Shown: in pieces, positions 1-9,319 of the stretch
How positions within the stretch are numbered: position 1 is the first letter of the stretch
Layout of the letters: every line of letters starts with the position of its first letter
Source: Macrostomum hystrix
Taxonomy: Eukaryota > Platyhelminthes > Macrostomidae
Direction: 5' to 3'
DNA length: 64,000 nucleotides
Assembly: GCA_950097015.1 (NCBI GenBank)
Contig: CATNEN010000001.1
Span: forward strand, 25,805,501 to 25,869,500
Translations under genes and position numbers: made by a program
Notes under the pieces: generated by a model
Databases searched by the model: none
Told to the model about the DNA's origin: nothing
The model's input: the letters and a program-made list of their open reading frames with translations, nothing else

Positions 1-326
1 TGCCAGGAGGCCTTCTTAAACCAAGCCAGTCTGCCGGATTTCATAGCCAAGAATGACGCCCTGCGCGAGAACCTATTTATGATGATCGTGTGCATCACGC
101 TGCGAATTCCGCTATTCGTTGTTGGCAAGTCTGGCAGTTCCAAATCTCTGGCCAAGACCATTGTTAAGAGCAACATGCTTGGCAATGATTCTAAGCACGA
201 GCTTTACCAAGCACTACCGGGAACTCACATGCTCAGCTTCCAGTGCTCGCCTTGGAGCACATCCGACAGCATCATCAAGACATTCGCCCAGTGCTCAAGA
301 CTGCAGGAGGAGAAGGACCTCAGCAA
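1..326 (+). CDS. RNF213-like: RNF213-like gene, exon 1 (partial; AAA+ Walker A)
   Basis: The first bases read in frame 1 into a peptide closely matching the AAA+ motor of RNF213/mysterin, a giant cytoplasmic E3 ubiquitin ligase. It contains RENLFMMIVCITLRIPLF followed by the P-loop GKSGSSKS (nt 124-147) and then SFQCSPWSTSDSIIKTF. In RNF213 this segment forms the nucleotide pocket of one AAA module. The exon enters from outside the window, so its 5' edge is unknown. It ends at 326 with two bases of a codon before a good donor (GTGAGT at 327); the base supplied by exon 2 restores the frame. No stops are seen in this exon. RNF213 identity is from family recognition; one-to-one orthology is inference. 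Confidence 0.85.
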
Positions 327-342
327 GTGAGTGATTAGACTC

Positions 343-632
343 GAGGCTTCTAAGAATATGGGGAAATAAGGTTTCTAAGAATATGGGGAAATAAGGTTTC
401 TAAGAATATGGGGAACTAAGGTTTCTAAGAATATGGGGAACTAAGGTTTCTAAGAATATGGGGAACTAAGGTTTCTAAGAATATGGGAACTAAGGTTTCT
501 AAGAATATGGGAAACTAAGGTTTCTAAGAATATGGGGAACTAAGGTTTCTAAGAATATGGGAAAATAAGGTTTCTTAGAATATAGAGGAGCTAAGGTTTC
601 TAAGAATATAGGGGAAATAATTTTCCTATTTA
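343..632. repeat. 25-bp minisatellite in RNF213 intron 1
   Basis: About eleven copies of a 25-bp unit built on GGTTTCTAAGAATATGGGGA with small indels. The array starts about 16 bp after the 5' splice site at 327. It is not related to the other minisatellites in this window. Confidence 0.9.
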
Positions 633-1084
633 TATGGGGAAAACTTTCTAAGAAAAGAGCAATAAAAAAACATAAGAAGTGAATCTTTTTAAGAAAATAG
701 GAATATTGTTTATAAAAGTCTATAGGAAACGAATTGGGGGATGAAGCCAATGTCAAGCACACCGGTTAACGCGTTTGCCTCTCGCACCAAGGTCCCTGAG
801 CTCGATTTCGTGGCGAGGTCACATGCATTTTGCATATAATTTACGCCATTGAGGGCCAACCTCCAAGGCACACAGTGAAGTGTACACTGCCTGTGTACAC
901 TGCTGATGACGAGAAAGTCAGTGCAGATGTACACTTGTGTGCTCAGGAGTGCTCAGAAGTCAGAAAAATGAGCAGAATTGCCTCCTCACTGGCTGCGGGT
1001 CTACTATCGCTAACTATGATTATAGTTGCCTATAGTTACCATAGGAAACTGCAATTTATGATTAATATTACCCTCCTCAATCAG
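633..1084. other. Rest of RNF213 intron 1, no gene seen
   Basis: AT-rich intron sequence between the minisatellite and the acceptor (CAATCAG, ending at 1084). Short open frames exist but lack family similarity or codon structure that I can support. Confidence 0.6.
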
Positions 1085-1415
1085 GTTTGTCTGTGTCATC
1101 ATTCTGGACCAAATCGGCCTAGCCGAGGACAGTCCCAGCATGCCGCTGAAGACGCTGCGTCCGCTGCTGGAGGACGGCTTCATCGACGGGGACAATCTCA
1201 CTCCCGATCAGAAGTTGCGCAAGAAGATTGGCTTCATTGACATCTCCAACTGGGCATTGGATCCCGCCAAGATGAACCGGGGTCTCTATGTGCAACGAGA
1301 CGTGCCCAACGAAGAAGAGCTGATTAAAACAGCCAAGGGTATCTGCGGCGGTCGAGACAATTGCGTCAGCCATTTGTTGGAACCGCTGGCCAAATTTCAT
1401 CTGGCAATTTATGAG
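1085..1415 (+). CDS. RNF213-like: RNF213-like gene, exon 2 (Walker B, altered DQ)
   Basis: The first base completes the codon left by exon 1. The frame then reads FVCVIILDQIGLAEDSP, MPLKTLRPLLEDGFIDGD, KKIGFIDISNWALDPAKMNR and AKGICGG, which are hallmark RNF213 AAA+ blocks (Walker B, arginine-bearing loop, sensor region). The usual Walker B acidic pair is Asp-Glu; here the second residue is Gln (codon CAA, 1110-1112). Glu-to-Gln at this place is the classic change that blocks ATP hydrolysis in AAA+ proteins, so this module may bind but not hydrolyse ATP. The exon ends in phase 0 at GAG before GTTGGT. There are no stops in frame. Confidence 0.85.
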
Positions 1416-1589
1416 GTTGGTTGCTTACAATTATGTTGCGTTTTTCAATACATATCTGCAATTTTATAAGATCTAGCCAGGTAAAATTTAGCTCGCACCG
1501 GCGGGACACAGCGCCTGTGAGGTATGAGTCAGTCCAGGCCCACGGTAAAACGACGATTTTACCGTCGCTTTGTTTAAATAATTATCTAT

Positions 1590-2622
1590 GAATAAATAAA
1601 CAAAAATGAGCTTCATCAAGCTTCACGAGCTTCAACCCCGTGAAATTCACTGCTTCACCGACGGTTCGTAAATCAACTCGGTCTCTGGTTTCGGCTACTG
1701 CATTATGTCCGGAGGGAAAACTGTGGCGACCTTGTCCCAGCACACCGGTATAAACTCTACCGTTCTCCAGAACGAAGTTCTCGCCATCAGCTCCTGCGCC
1801 CTGGAGCTGATCAATCAAAATGTCCACGGAGCAGAAATTGTCCTCCACTCGGACCTTGGATCCATGCCCTTGGACGCACGCACACCTGCTCGCGCACAGT
1901 CCTCGACTGCGTCGCGCAACACAATCGCTTAGGGACCCACGACAAGGTGTTCCTAAGTTGGATTCCAGGGCACTCTGGCCACCCTGGTAACGAATTGGCC
2001 GACAGCCTCGCCAAGGCCCCCTCGCCCCGTGCCTGCGGTCTCCACCCCTACCGCCGTCGTCACCACTCGGATTAACCATTGGTTGGCCTCAAAAGCACAA
2101 AGACAGGTGGATCAATACCGCCGATTGTCGGCAGTCTCGCGCTGCTGTTCCTTGTCCCTCCACTGCCCTTCGCAAAGCCCTGCTTGGACTTAACCGCAGG
2201 GACATCAGGGCAGTCCCCATGGCCCTCTTTGGCCACGGCTGTTTCGCCAGGCACCGCTTCATGCAAGGCAAAATCCGCAGTGAGGAGAGCCCTTTCTGCC
2301 TCTCCTACGTTGAGGATGCAGAGCATTTTATTTGCGACTGCCCCGCCTTCACTCAGGACAGGCTCACCTATCTCGGCCCAAACCCGGATCTCTCCGACGT
2401 TTTCAGGCCTGATAACATCTGCCAGCTCGTCCGTTACCTAAGGGCCACCGGGCAAGCGACTCTCCACCTCCTGGACTCTCCGGAGGAGGACCGCGCTGCG
2501 GACGCCGGCATCACGGATCCCCCTGCGCGACACCGCAGCTTTAGTTGCCTGTGGTCGTCAGGAGCTAGCGGAATGGGCGGCAACGCCTCCCCGCTGCATC
2601 CGAAGGATGACTTCTGCAGCTA
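1590..2622 (+). pseudogene. 5'-truncated LINE with RNase H domain and C-terminal zinc knuckle, decayed
   Basis: Inserted in RNF213 intron 2. Pieces of a LINE ORF2 C-terminus read in shifting frames. First come an RNase H start (HCFTDGS near 1650, then FGYCIMSGGKTVATLS, and LHSDLGS near 1855) and the RNase H end (VFLSWIPGHSGHPGNELAD near 1950-2005). These are followed by a C-terminal domain (ALFGHGCFARHRF, then CLSYVEDAEHFICDCP near 2300-2345) with Cys/His spacing as in I-group LINEs. At least one stop right after the FTDGS block and several frame changes show that it is dead. The endonuclease and reverse transcriptase parts are absent, as expected for 5' truncation. The element type is inferred from RNase H presence; the clade is not fixed. 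Confidence 0.8.
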
Positions 2623-2880
2623 AGTCAAGTCAGGTAAAATTTAACGTTATAAATCAGTAGAAACTGATCAGTAATCAGTTAAGTCAGTAATCAACTGATG
2701 AATTAAAATTTCAATTTTTTGCAGAATTGTCTTTTTCCCCGAGAGTCTTAATGCATTTTTCGATACATATCGGCTTAAAATTAACTTTCAGGATTGACTG
2801 TCAAATTGTCAAATTTTCTAAGTGAAATTTTCTAATCAATTTTAACAAATATTTTAATAAACGTGCTTATCTTTCTCCAG

Positions 2881-3551
2881 GCCTGCACAAAGATCTGCAA
2901 GGACATCAACCGCATTAAGATTAGCATGGAACGCGGCGAGACAGTGGTCTTAATTAACATGGACTCACTCTACGAGTCTTTGTACGACGTGATGAATCAA
3001 TACTACGAGATCTGCGGCGAAGATCGCTTTGTAGACTTGGGCCTCGGCACCCATCGTCTAAAGTGCAAAGTGCACAGGAATTTCCGCATTGTAGTCATCG
3101 TCGAACGGGACACTGTCATGAACAAATTTCCCATTCCACTAATCAATCGAGTGGATAAGCATAGACTGTCCTGCGAGTAGTTGCTAAGGGAATACGACTG
3201 AAATCTGTGCTCAAAACTGTTGGATTGGGCTAAAAGCTTCCTACCCTCTTCTGGTAGCAGATTGCAGCAATCTTCAATCACCACTGCCAGGCTTTTGAAC
3301 ACAGTATTTGTCGGCTATCACGAAGATCCCTACTGTTGGAATATTCCCAGCTGGCCAATGCGGAGCGAGTGCGGCCTGTTCAATTGGCTCTGCTGGCCGC
3401 TTGTACACCAGAGAGTCTGGTGCGATTGGACCAGACACCGTTGGAGTCTCAGAAGGAGGACCTGAGCCGGCTGTATCATCGTGACGATTAACACTCCGAC
3501 ATTGAAGCACTCTTGAAGTGTCGCGCCTACGGTGAAAAGAAGTTTGTCCAG
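2881..3551 (+). pseudogene. RNF213-like: RNF213-like gene, exon 3 (with stops and frameshift)
   Basis: Follows a clear acceptor (TTTCTCCAG ending 2880) in phase 0. Its frame reads INMDSLYESLYDVMNQYY, FVDLGLGTHRLKCKVHRNF and FPIPLINRVDKH, all strongly RNF213-like (the second AAA half with the NxxDKH-type ending). The frame then meets TAG at 3178-3180 and TGA at 3199-3201 but continues recognisably (DWAKSF, then VFVGYHEDPY near 3305-3333). It shifts frame near 3331 and resumes as LLEYSQLANAERVRPVQLALLAACTPE (shortened here to these blocks), meets TAA at 3489-3491, and ends at FVQ in phase 0 before GTGAGAG. Either this copy is a pseudogene or the assembly has several base errors. Splice sites and flanking exons are intact. 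Confidence 0.75.
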
Positions 3552-3764
3552 GTGAGAGAGAGAAGCAAAATAACCAATTCATCGATTCTTTATCAGCGAT
3601 TCTGATATTGATCGCGGCTAGACTGCTTTCACCATAGTCATTTATCGATTGAGATACTGTTGGTTTTAGGATTCTTGAGATCTCAGTTAAATTATGTTTT
3701 TTCTAAATAAATATCAGTTATAAGTTCGCTTTATAACTTTGCCGATGGTGAGGAGCAGATTTAC

Positions 3765-3875
3765 ACACCCTGCGTACCTGTGTACACCCCTGTGTACCTG
3801 TGTACACACCTGTGTACTTTTATCCACACCCTATGTACCTGTGTACACACCCTGTGTACCTGTGTACACACCTGC
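3765..3875. repeat. GTGTACCT/GTGTACAC short tandem array in RNF213 intron 3
   Basis: Repeated CCTGTGTACACACC-like units with slight length variation, in the intron between exons 3 and 4. No gene is seen in the rest of 3552-4458 apart from the tRNA-like relic. Confidence 0.75.
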
Positions 3876-4302
3876 GATTGTTTCCTTAGTGTACCTTAGA
3901 GTACCGATAATGCCATTCTTCTGAGCCATAAAGTGTGTAATGAGCATGTTTCGGGCGTACTGCTATTCAGTCCACGGACAGGGGAAACCGCATACACCCT
4001 TAACAGTAGAAACACCACGGGGTATTTCAAATATCCGTATTTTTCTCATTTCTGTATCAACCAGTCGCCATGAAAATCCTGTTAACGGTTACAATTTTCC
4101 GCTCTATCCGATGCGACAACTTCCAGAATCACAAAACTATTCTCGTCGCAGTGTTTGGTGGCAAAATCCACCAATACGAGCGCGTAAGCATAGTTATTTT
4201 TCTGCTCACAAAATTTCATGATGTAGCTCTAGCTAGCTTTGTCGGCTATTATTATTTATTATTAAAATATTAAAACAATATGGATTCTCCATAGAGGTTA
4301 AT

Positions 4303-4374
4303 GCTGAGCAATGTTAGTTGTCCTTGACCTTCAAGTCATTAGTCCGATGCTCTAACCACTAAGCTAATGAGCGG
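4303..4374 (-). tRNA. tRNA-Ile-like relic (degenerate)
   Basis: On the minus strand the sequence reads GCTCATTAGCTTAGTGG then TTAGAGCATC, matching a tRNA D-arm with A box. An anticodon-like loop CTAATGA follows (AAT, isoleucine). The anticodon stem has mismatches and the T-arm lacks a proper GGTTCGA B box, so this is a pseudo-tRNA or a SINE head rather than a working gene. Confidence 0.4.
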
Positions 4375-4458
4375 AACTACTGTTAAGTAGTATGATCCAT
4401 GTGTAGCGGTTCTAATCCGATAATTTCACTGCGTACTCAATTAAATACTATTTTTCAG

Positions 4459-4738
4459 GCCCTATTTGAGACATTCTGCGAACAGCTCAACGACCGCAAG
4501 CGTGATCTCAATCAAACTCGAACCCGGGCCCACTGGCTAGCCCGACTGTCCAATTGTCAGGGCGTGGTGCAGTCCATGCTAGACCAATACGCGCCGAGTT
4601 CTGCGAATCAAGCAGACACTCACCGAGCGTCGTGGGATCGAATCCAGTGCGTGGCATTTTTCCTGCGTCACGTGTCGATTCCATTAGACTCGGAGGAGCT
4701 GTTTGACGAGTCGCTGATCAAACCCATCCAGCTGTGGG
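4459..4738 (+). CDS. RNF213-like: RNF213-like gene, exon 4
   Basis: Starts in phase 0 after TTTTTCAG and reads ALFETFCEQLNDRKRDLNQT, then GVVQSMLDQYAP, WDRIQCVAFFLRHVS and FDESLIKPIQLWG with no stop. It ends in phase 1 before GTGAGTAT at 4739. I place it in the RNF213 gene from position, strand and compatible phases on both sides; local similarity alone is weaker than for exons 1-3. Confidence 0.65.
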
Positions 4739-5056
4739 GTGAGTATACTTTTATTGATTTTTGCCTATAAAAAGCGAAAATAAATATTTAAAAAAATCTA
4801 CTTCAAAGATGCTAAAACGCGAAAAAATCTCTTTTCGAATTGAAAGATCCATTAAAGTTTTGGAAGATTTTTTTAATACGAGTAAAGCCAACGAATCTGT
4901 TCGCACGAACATGGGGTCATGGGGTAAGTGAAAAAATATATTGTCTAAGTACCAAAATTAACGAAATAATAAAAGAAACAATTAATATTACCATCAAACT
5001 AGTAAAAAACTTACAAAAACTGTTAACGCTAATTGACGAGAAGTCATTATTAGAAG

Positions 5057-5160
5057 TATGTTCGCTACATAATTTACGGATGTTCGCTACATAATTTACG
5101 GATGTTCGCTACATAGTTAGCGGATGTTCGCTACATAATTTACGGATGTTCGCTACATAG
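5057..5160. repeat. 22-bp minisatellite abutting an acceptor site
   Basis: Nearly five copies of TTCGCTACATAATTTACGGA plus TG. The last, partial copy ends in ACATAG, which serves as the 3' splice site of exon 5. The exon itself begins TTCGCT, the same six bases that start the repeat unit. Confidence 0.85.
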
Positions 5161-5260
5161 TTCGCTTCCTGACGGACGCCGCGTCTCGTCTGTGCTTCGG
5201 CAATCCGAGGCAGAGCCCGGAGCCTAAGCTGTGCGCGCATCTTCTGAACTCGGTTACTCG
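5161..5260 (+). CDS. RNF213-like: RNF213-like gene, exon 5
   Basis: A short open exon between ACATAG and the donor GTAAGC. With the single base carried over from exon 4 it reads VRFLTDAASRLCFGNP, then PKLCAHLLNSVTR, and ends in phase 2. The call rests on exact phase fit with exon 4, two good splice sites and GC-rich coding-like composition in an AT-rich setting. Confidence 0.6.
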
Positions 5261-5282
5261 GTAAGCACTCCGTCTGTAGCAG

Positions 5283-5877
5283 TGACGAGTCTATGGAACA
5301 GTAGCTAGTCTATAGAACAGTAGCTAGTCTATAGAACAGTAGCTAGTCTATGGAGCAGTGACTAGTCTATAGAACAGTAGCTAGTCTATAGAACAGTAGC
5401 TAGTCTATGGAACAGTAGCTAGTCTATGGAACAGTAGCTAGTCTATAGAACAGTGACGAGTCTATAGAACAGTAGCTAGTCTATAGAACAGTGACGAGTC
5501 TATAGAACAGTAGCTAGTCTATAGAACAGTAGCTAGTCTATGGAACAGTAGCTATTCTATAGAACAGTGACGAGTCTATAGAACAGTAGCTAGTCTATAG
5601 AACAGTAGCTAGTCTATAGAACAGTAGCTAGTCTTTGGAACAGTGACTAGTCTATAGAACAGTGACTAGTCTATAGAACAGTAGCTAGTCTATAGAACAG
5701 TAGCTAGTCTATGGAACAGTAGCTAGTCTATAGAACAGTAGCTAGTCTATAGAACAGTAGCTAGTCTATAGAACAGTAGCTAGTCTATGGAACAGTAGCT
5801 AGTCTATAGAACAGTAGCTAGTCTATGGAACAGTGACTAGTCTATAGAACAGTAGCTAGTCTATGGAACAGTAGCTT
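5283..5877. repeat. 19-bp minisatellite
   Basis: About 31 copies of AGCTAGTCTATAGAACAGT with variants (GACGAG, TATGGA). The array starts about 20 bp after the donor at 5261. Confidence 0.95.
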
Positions 5878-5929
5878 CAGGTTTCCTGAACCTTCAGGCC
5901 CACTTAACTTTCAGGCTCCCTTAAGTTTC

Positions 5930-6650
5930 AGGCTCCGTTGGCTGCGAAGAGCGGCTGGCCAGGCGTCCGCAGGCGAGCATCAGTGCCGGCGACGGGAAAA
6001 ATGCTGACCTCGGCGCCCGTGTCGACCAGGAAGCGCCGGCCCGTCTGGACATCGGGGATGAGCAGCAGGCTGCTGTTACCGGCCGCCGAGCTGATCACTG
6101 ATCAATGAGCAGGCGGAGGCGGCGGCTGCTCTGCAGCGGGATGCGGCACGGAGGCTGCGAACGGCTGCGACCGGCTCGCCCACAGCTTATCGCCTCTTGC
6201 GCTGCGGCCCGCGGGTCGCTGAAGTCCACAGTGGCCATCATCATCCTGACGTCGGCGGGCAGCTGCTGGCGGAAAAGTTCCTCGAACAGGAGGCACGGGG
6301 GGATGGTCACCTAGCAGAGCGAGCATTTCGTCCATGAGCTCTGAGGGACGCTTGTCGCCGAGGCCGGACATTCCGAGGAGGTGGCTGGCCCGCTGCTGTC
6401 AAGTGAGGCCAAACGTGCCGAGCAGGCGGTCCTTCAGGCTCTGGTACTTGTCCTCCTCCGGCGGACGCTCCAGCACATCGAGTAGTCGCTCGGCTGTGAT
6501 CTGGTCGAGAGCAGCGACTACGTGCGTGTACTTGGTGTTGTCCTCTGTGATTCGCCGCAGAGTGAACTGGGCTTCGGCCTGAATAAACCAGGCCCGGGGC
6601 TGCGAGGCCCAAAACGTGGGCAGTTTGAGTGCAACGGCTGACTCAGTCAT
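5930..6650 (-). pseudogene. Ty3/gypsy-like gag and protease fragment
   Basis: On the minus strand an ATG at 6650 opens a gag-like frame (LPTFWASQPRAWFIQAEAQF, typical of invertebrate gypsy gag). It has an in-frame TGA at 6399-6401, continues as SELMDEMLALLGDHPP and shifts frame near 6300. Further on, about 6066-5932, an aspartic protease core with LVDTGAEVSIFP appears in minus-strand frame. The reverse transcriptase and integrase are absent; the copy is cut off near 5930. It is not functional. Confidence 0.75.
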
Positions 6651-6689
6651 TCCTCAGCACGGCTGGGGTAGTCGGGCTCACGAATTTAG

Positions 6690-6920
6690 TGTCTCGCAAA
6701 TGAAATGCATTGCGCGAGAAAGGGTAAATTTATTTATTAGTCAAACAGATCTTAAATAGCGCTTCGGAGCGTGGGGAGGTGCGCGAAAGGTGGCGAGAGT
6801 CCGTAACCCCCCGGCTTAGCGAGCCGGTGGGTTGGGTGCACCCACCCCCCCAGCCAGGCGGCCCGGCGTTTGAGTGCATATGCACCCAGAGTCGCGCCGC
6901 GTGCAGACCTGGCCGCCACA
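6690..6920 (-). mobile_element. 5' LTR of the minus-strand Ty3/gypsy-like copy
   Basis: A 231-bp block on the minus strand beginning TGTGGCGGCC and ending GCGAGACA, so it has TG...CA ends. It holds a TATA-like CTATTTAAG and AATAAATAAA, and lies 40 bp before the gag start. No second LTR is visible, so the boundary is inferred from end motifs and position. Confidence 0.55.
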
Positions 6921-7185
6921 ATATATAATTTATTGGGACATACCTTCAATTTCTGACGAAATATCAGGGAATTGTATGAATCCACATATTTGAACACTGG
7001 TATGAAAAAAATCATTTGTTTTCTGACCAAAAATATAATAACTTTCTTGAATAATCTAACATCTTTTGATTCAACTGGGATTCTAGTGTTTCTTAGAAGA
7101 AGGCCTGGGATTTCTAAGAAATCAACAATACTTAATTTGATTTGATTATCAGGGAATGAACTAAAATAGATAATTTAATCATCCA
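6921..7185. other. Intron sequence before the Helitron array
   Basis: AT-rich, no coding or repeat signal recognised. Its last base, A at 7185, is the left half of the Helitron AT target. Confidence 0.6.
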
Positions 7186-7624
7186 TCCTACTATACTAAA
7201 TGTCTAAGATCTGTCTGTCCATCTGAAACGCTCTAGCGAATGAATGGCTAGACCAATTTTTTTCCTGTTTTCACCAAAAAGTGCCAACTCATCCAAGGAT
7301 TAGACTGATCAAATTTCATCATTCTGTCTCAATGCCAAGGGTATTAAATATTCGAAAAACATGATTTTTTCAAAGGTCAAACCATCTTGGCCTATTGAGA
7401 ATTTTACTCACTGCCACTGAATTAGAATTGCGTCGTCAAATTGCGCAACAACCCCTAGCTGATTGAATTTGAAGCCTGCACTCTGGCGACAAATTGGAAA
7501 TAAATGTACACAACCAACCGCGAGACTGAGTGTACTCTATTTTCTCACTTCATTGTACAAAGCCAGAACTTTGAGAATTCATTTTATAAGGCTGATTTTT
7601 GCACCCACTAACCAACAGTCGGAA

Positions 7625-7676
7625 TAGCCGATGTGTAGGCACTAGGAATAGGTTAGGCTAGGCTAGGGTTCGATTC
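7625..7676 (+). promoter_or_regulatory. Pol III-like A and B boxes inside the Helitron 5' region
   Basis: TAGCCGATGTGTAGG (7625-7639) resembles an A box and GGTTCGATTC (7667-7676) an almost perfect B box, with tRNA-like spacing. The same pair recurs in units 2, 3, 5, 6 and 8 (for example B box 11466-11475). Function is not shown. Confidence 0.4.
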
Positions 7677-7770
7677 TGAACTGCGTCAAATCATTTAGAC
7701 AAATTTTCTGCCAGTAGTGATTGAAGATTATTTTAATTTATTTTTTTCATTTCGTTAATAAAATATCATA

Positions 7771-9313
7771 AATCATAGCACACCAGAGTTTGAATCATGG
7801 CTGAACAAGAGTTTGAATCATGGCTAAACCAGAGTTTGAATCATGGCAAAACCAGAGTTTGAATCATGGCTAAACCAGCGTTTGAATCATGGCTAAACCA
7901 GAGTTTGAATCATGGCTAAACTAGAGTTTGAATCATGGCTAAAACAGAGTTTAAATCATGGCAAAACCAGAGCTTGAATCATGGCAAAACCAGCGTTTGA
8001 ATCATGGCTAAACCAGAGCTTGAATCATGGCTAAACCAGAGCTTGAATCATGGCTAAACCAGAGCTTGAATCATGGCAAAATCAGAGCTTGAATCATGGC
8101 TTAACCAGAGTTTGAATCATGGCTAAACTGGAGTCTGAATCATGGCTAAACCAGAGTCTGAATCATGGCTAAACCAGAGTCTGAATCATGGCTTAACCAG
8201 AGTTTGAATCATGGCTAAACCAGAGTCTGAATCATGGCTAAACCAGAGTCTGAATCATGGCTAAAATAGAGTCTGAATCATGGCTAAACCAGAGTCTGAA
8301 TCATGGCTAAACCAGAGTCTGAATCATGGCTAAACTAGAGTCCGAATCATGGCTAAACCAGAGTCTGAATCATGGCTAAACTAGAGTCTGAATCATGGCT
8401 AAACCAGAGTCTGAATCATGGCTTAACCAGAGTTTGAATCATGGCTAAACCAGAGTCTGAATCATGGCTAAACCAGAGTTTGAATCATGGCAAAAACAGC
8501 GTCTGAATCATGGCTAAACCAGAGCTTGAATCATGGCTAAACCAGAGTTTGAATCATGGCTGAACCAGCGTTTGAATCATGGCTAAACCAGAGTTTGAAT
8601 GAAGGCTAAACCCGAGTTTGAATCATGGCAAAACTAGAGTTTGAATCATGGCAAAACCAGAGTTTGAATCATGGCTAAACCAGAGTTTGAATCATGGCAA
8701 AAACAGCGTCTGAATCATGGCTAAACCAGAGCTTGAATCATGGCTAAACCAGAGTTTGAATCATGGCTGAACCAGCGTTTGAATCATGGCTAAACCAGAG
8801 TTTGAATGAAGGCTAAACCCGAGTTTGAATCATGGCAAAAACAGAGTTTGAATCATGGCAAAACCAGAGTTTGAATCATGGCTAAACCAGAGTTTGAATC
8901 ATGGCTAAACCAGCGTTTGAATCATGGCTAAACCAGAGTTTGAATCATGGCAAAACCAGAGTTTGAATCATGGCTAAAGCAGAGTTTGAATCATGGCTGA
9001 ACCAGCGTTTGAATCATGGCTAAACCAGAGTTTGAATGAAGGCTAAACCCGAGTTTGAATCATGGCAAAACCAGAGTTTGAATCATGGCTAAACCAGAGT
9101 TTGAATCATGGCTAAACCAGAGTCTGAATCATGGCTAAAAACCAGCGTTTGAATCATGGCTAAACTAGCGTTTGAATCATGGCTAAAGCAGAGCTTGAAT
9201 CATAGCCAACCAGAGTTTGAATCATAGCAAAACGAGAGTTTGAATCATAGCCCACCAGGGTTTAAAACAGGGCGAAATCTGAGTTTGAATCTTGGCTTAC
9301 CCAGCGTTTGAAA
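7771..9313. repeat. 23-bp minisatellite of Helitron unit 1
   Basis: About 65 copies of a 23-bp unit built on GAATCATGGCTAAACCAGAG with variants (CTT/TTT, GCAAAA, GCTGAACC). A variant GAATGAAGGCTAAACCCGAG recurs every several units, indicating a higher-order pattern. Confidence 0.95.
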
Positions 9314-9319
9314 AATCAA

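Noticed and set aside
6105-6314. Plus-strand ORFs over the gypsy fragment
   Set aside because: They are shadows of the minus-strand gag frame in GC-rich sequence.
7771-9313. Possible CRISPR-like array
   Set aside because: The units are contiguous with no unique spacers, and the host is a eukaryote; this is a minisatellite.
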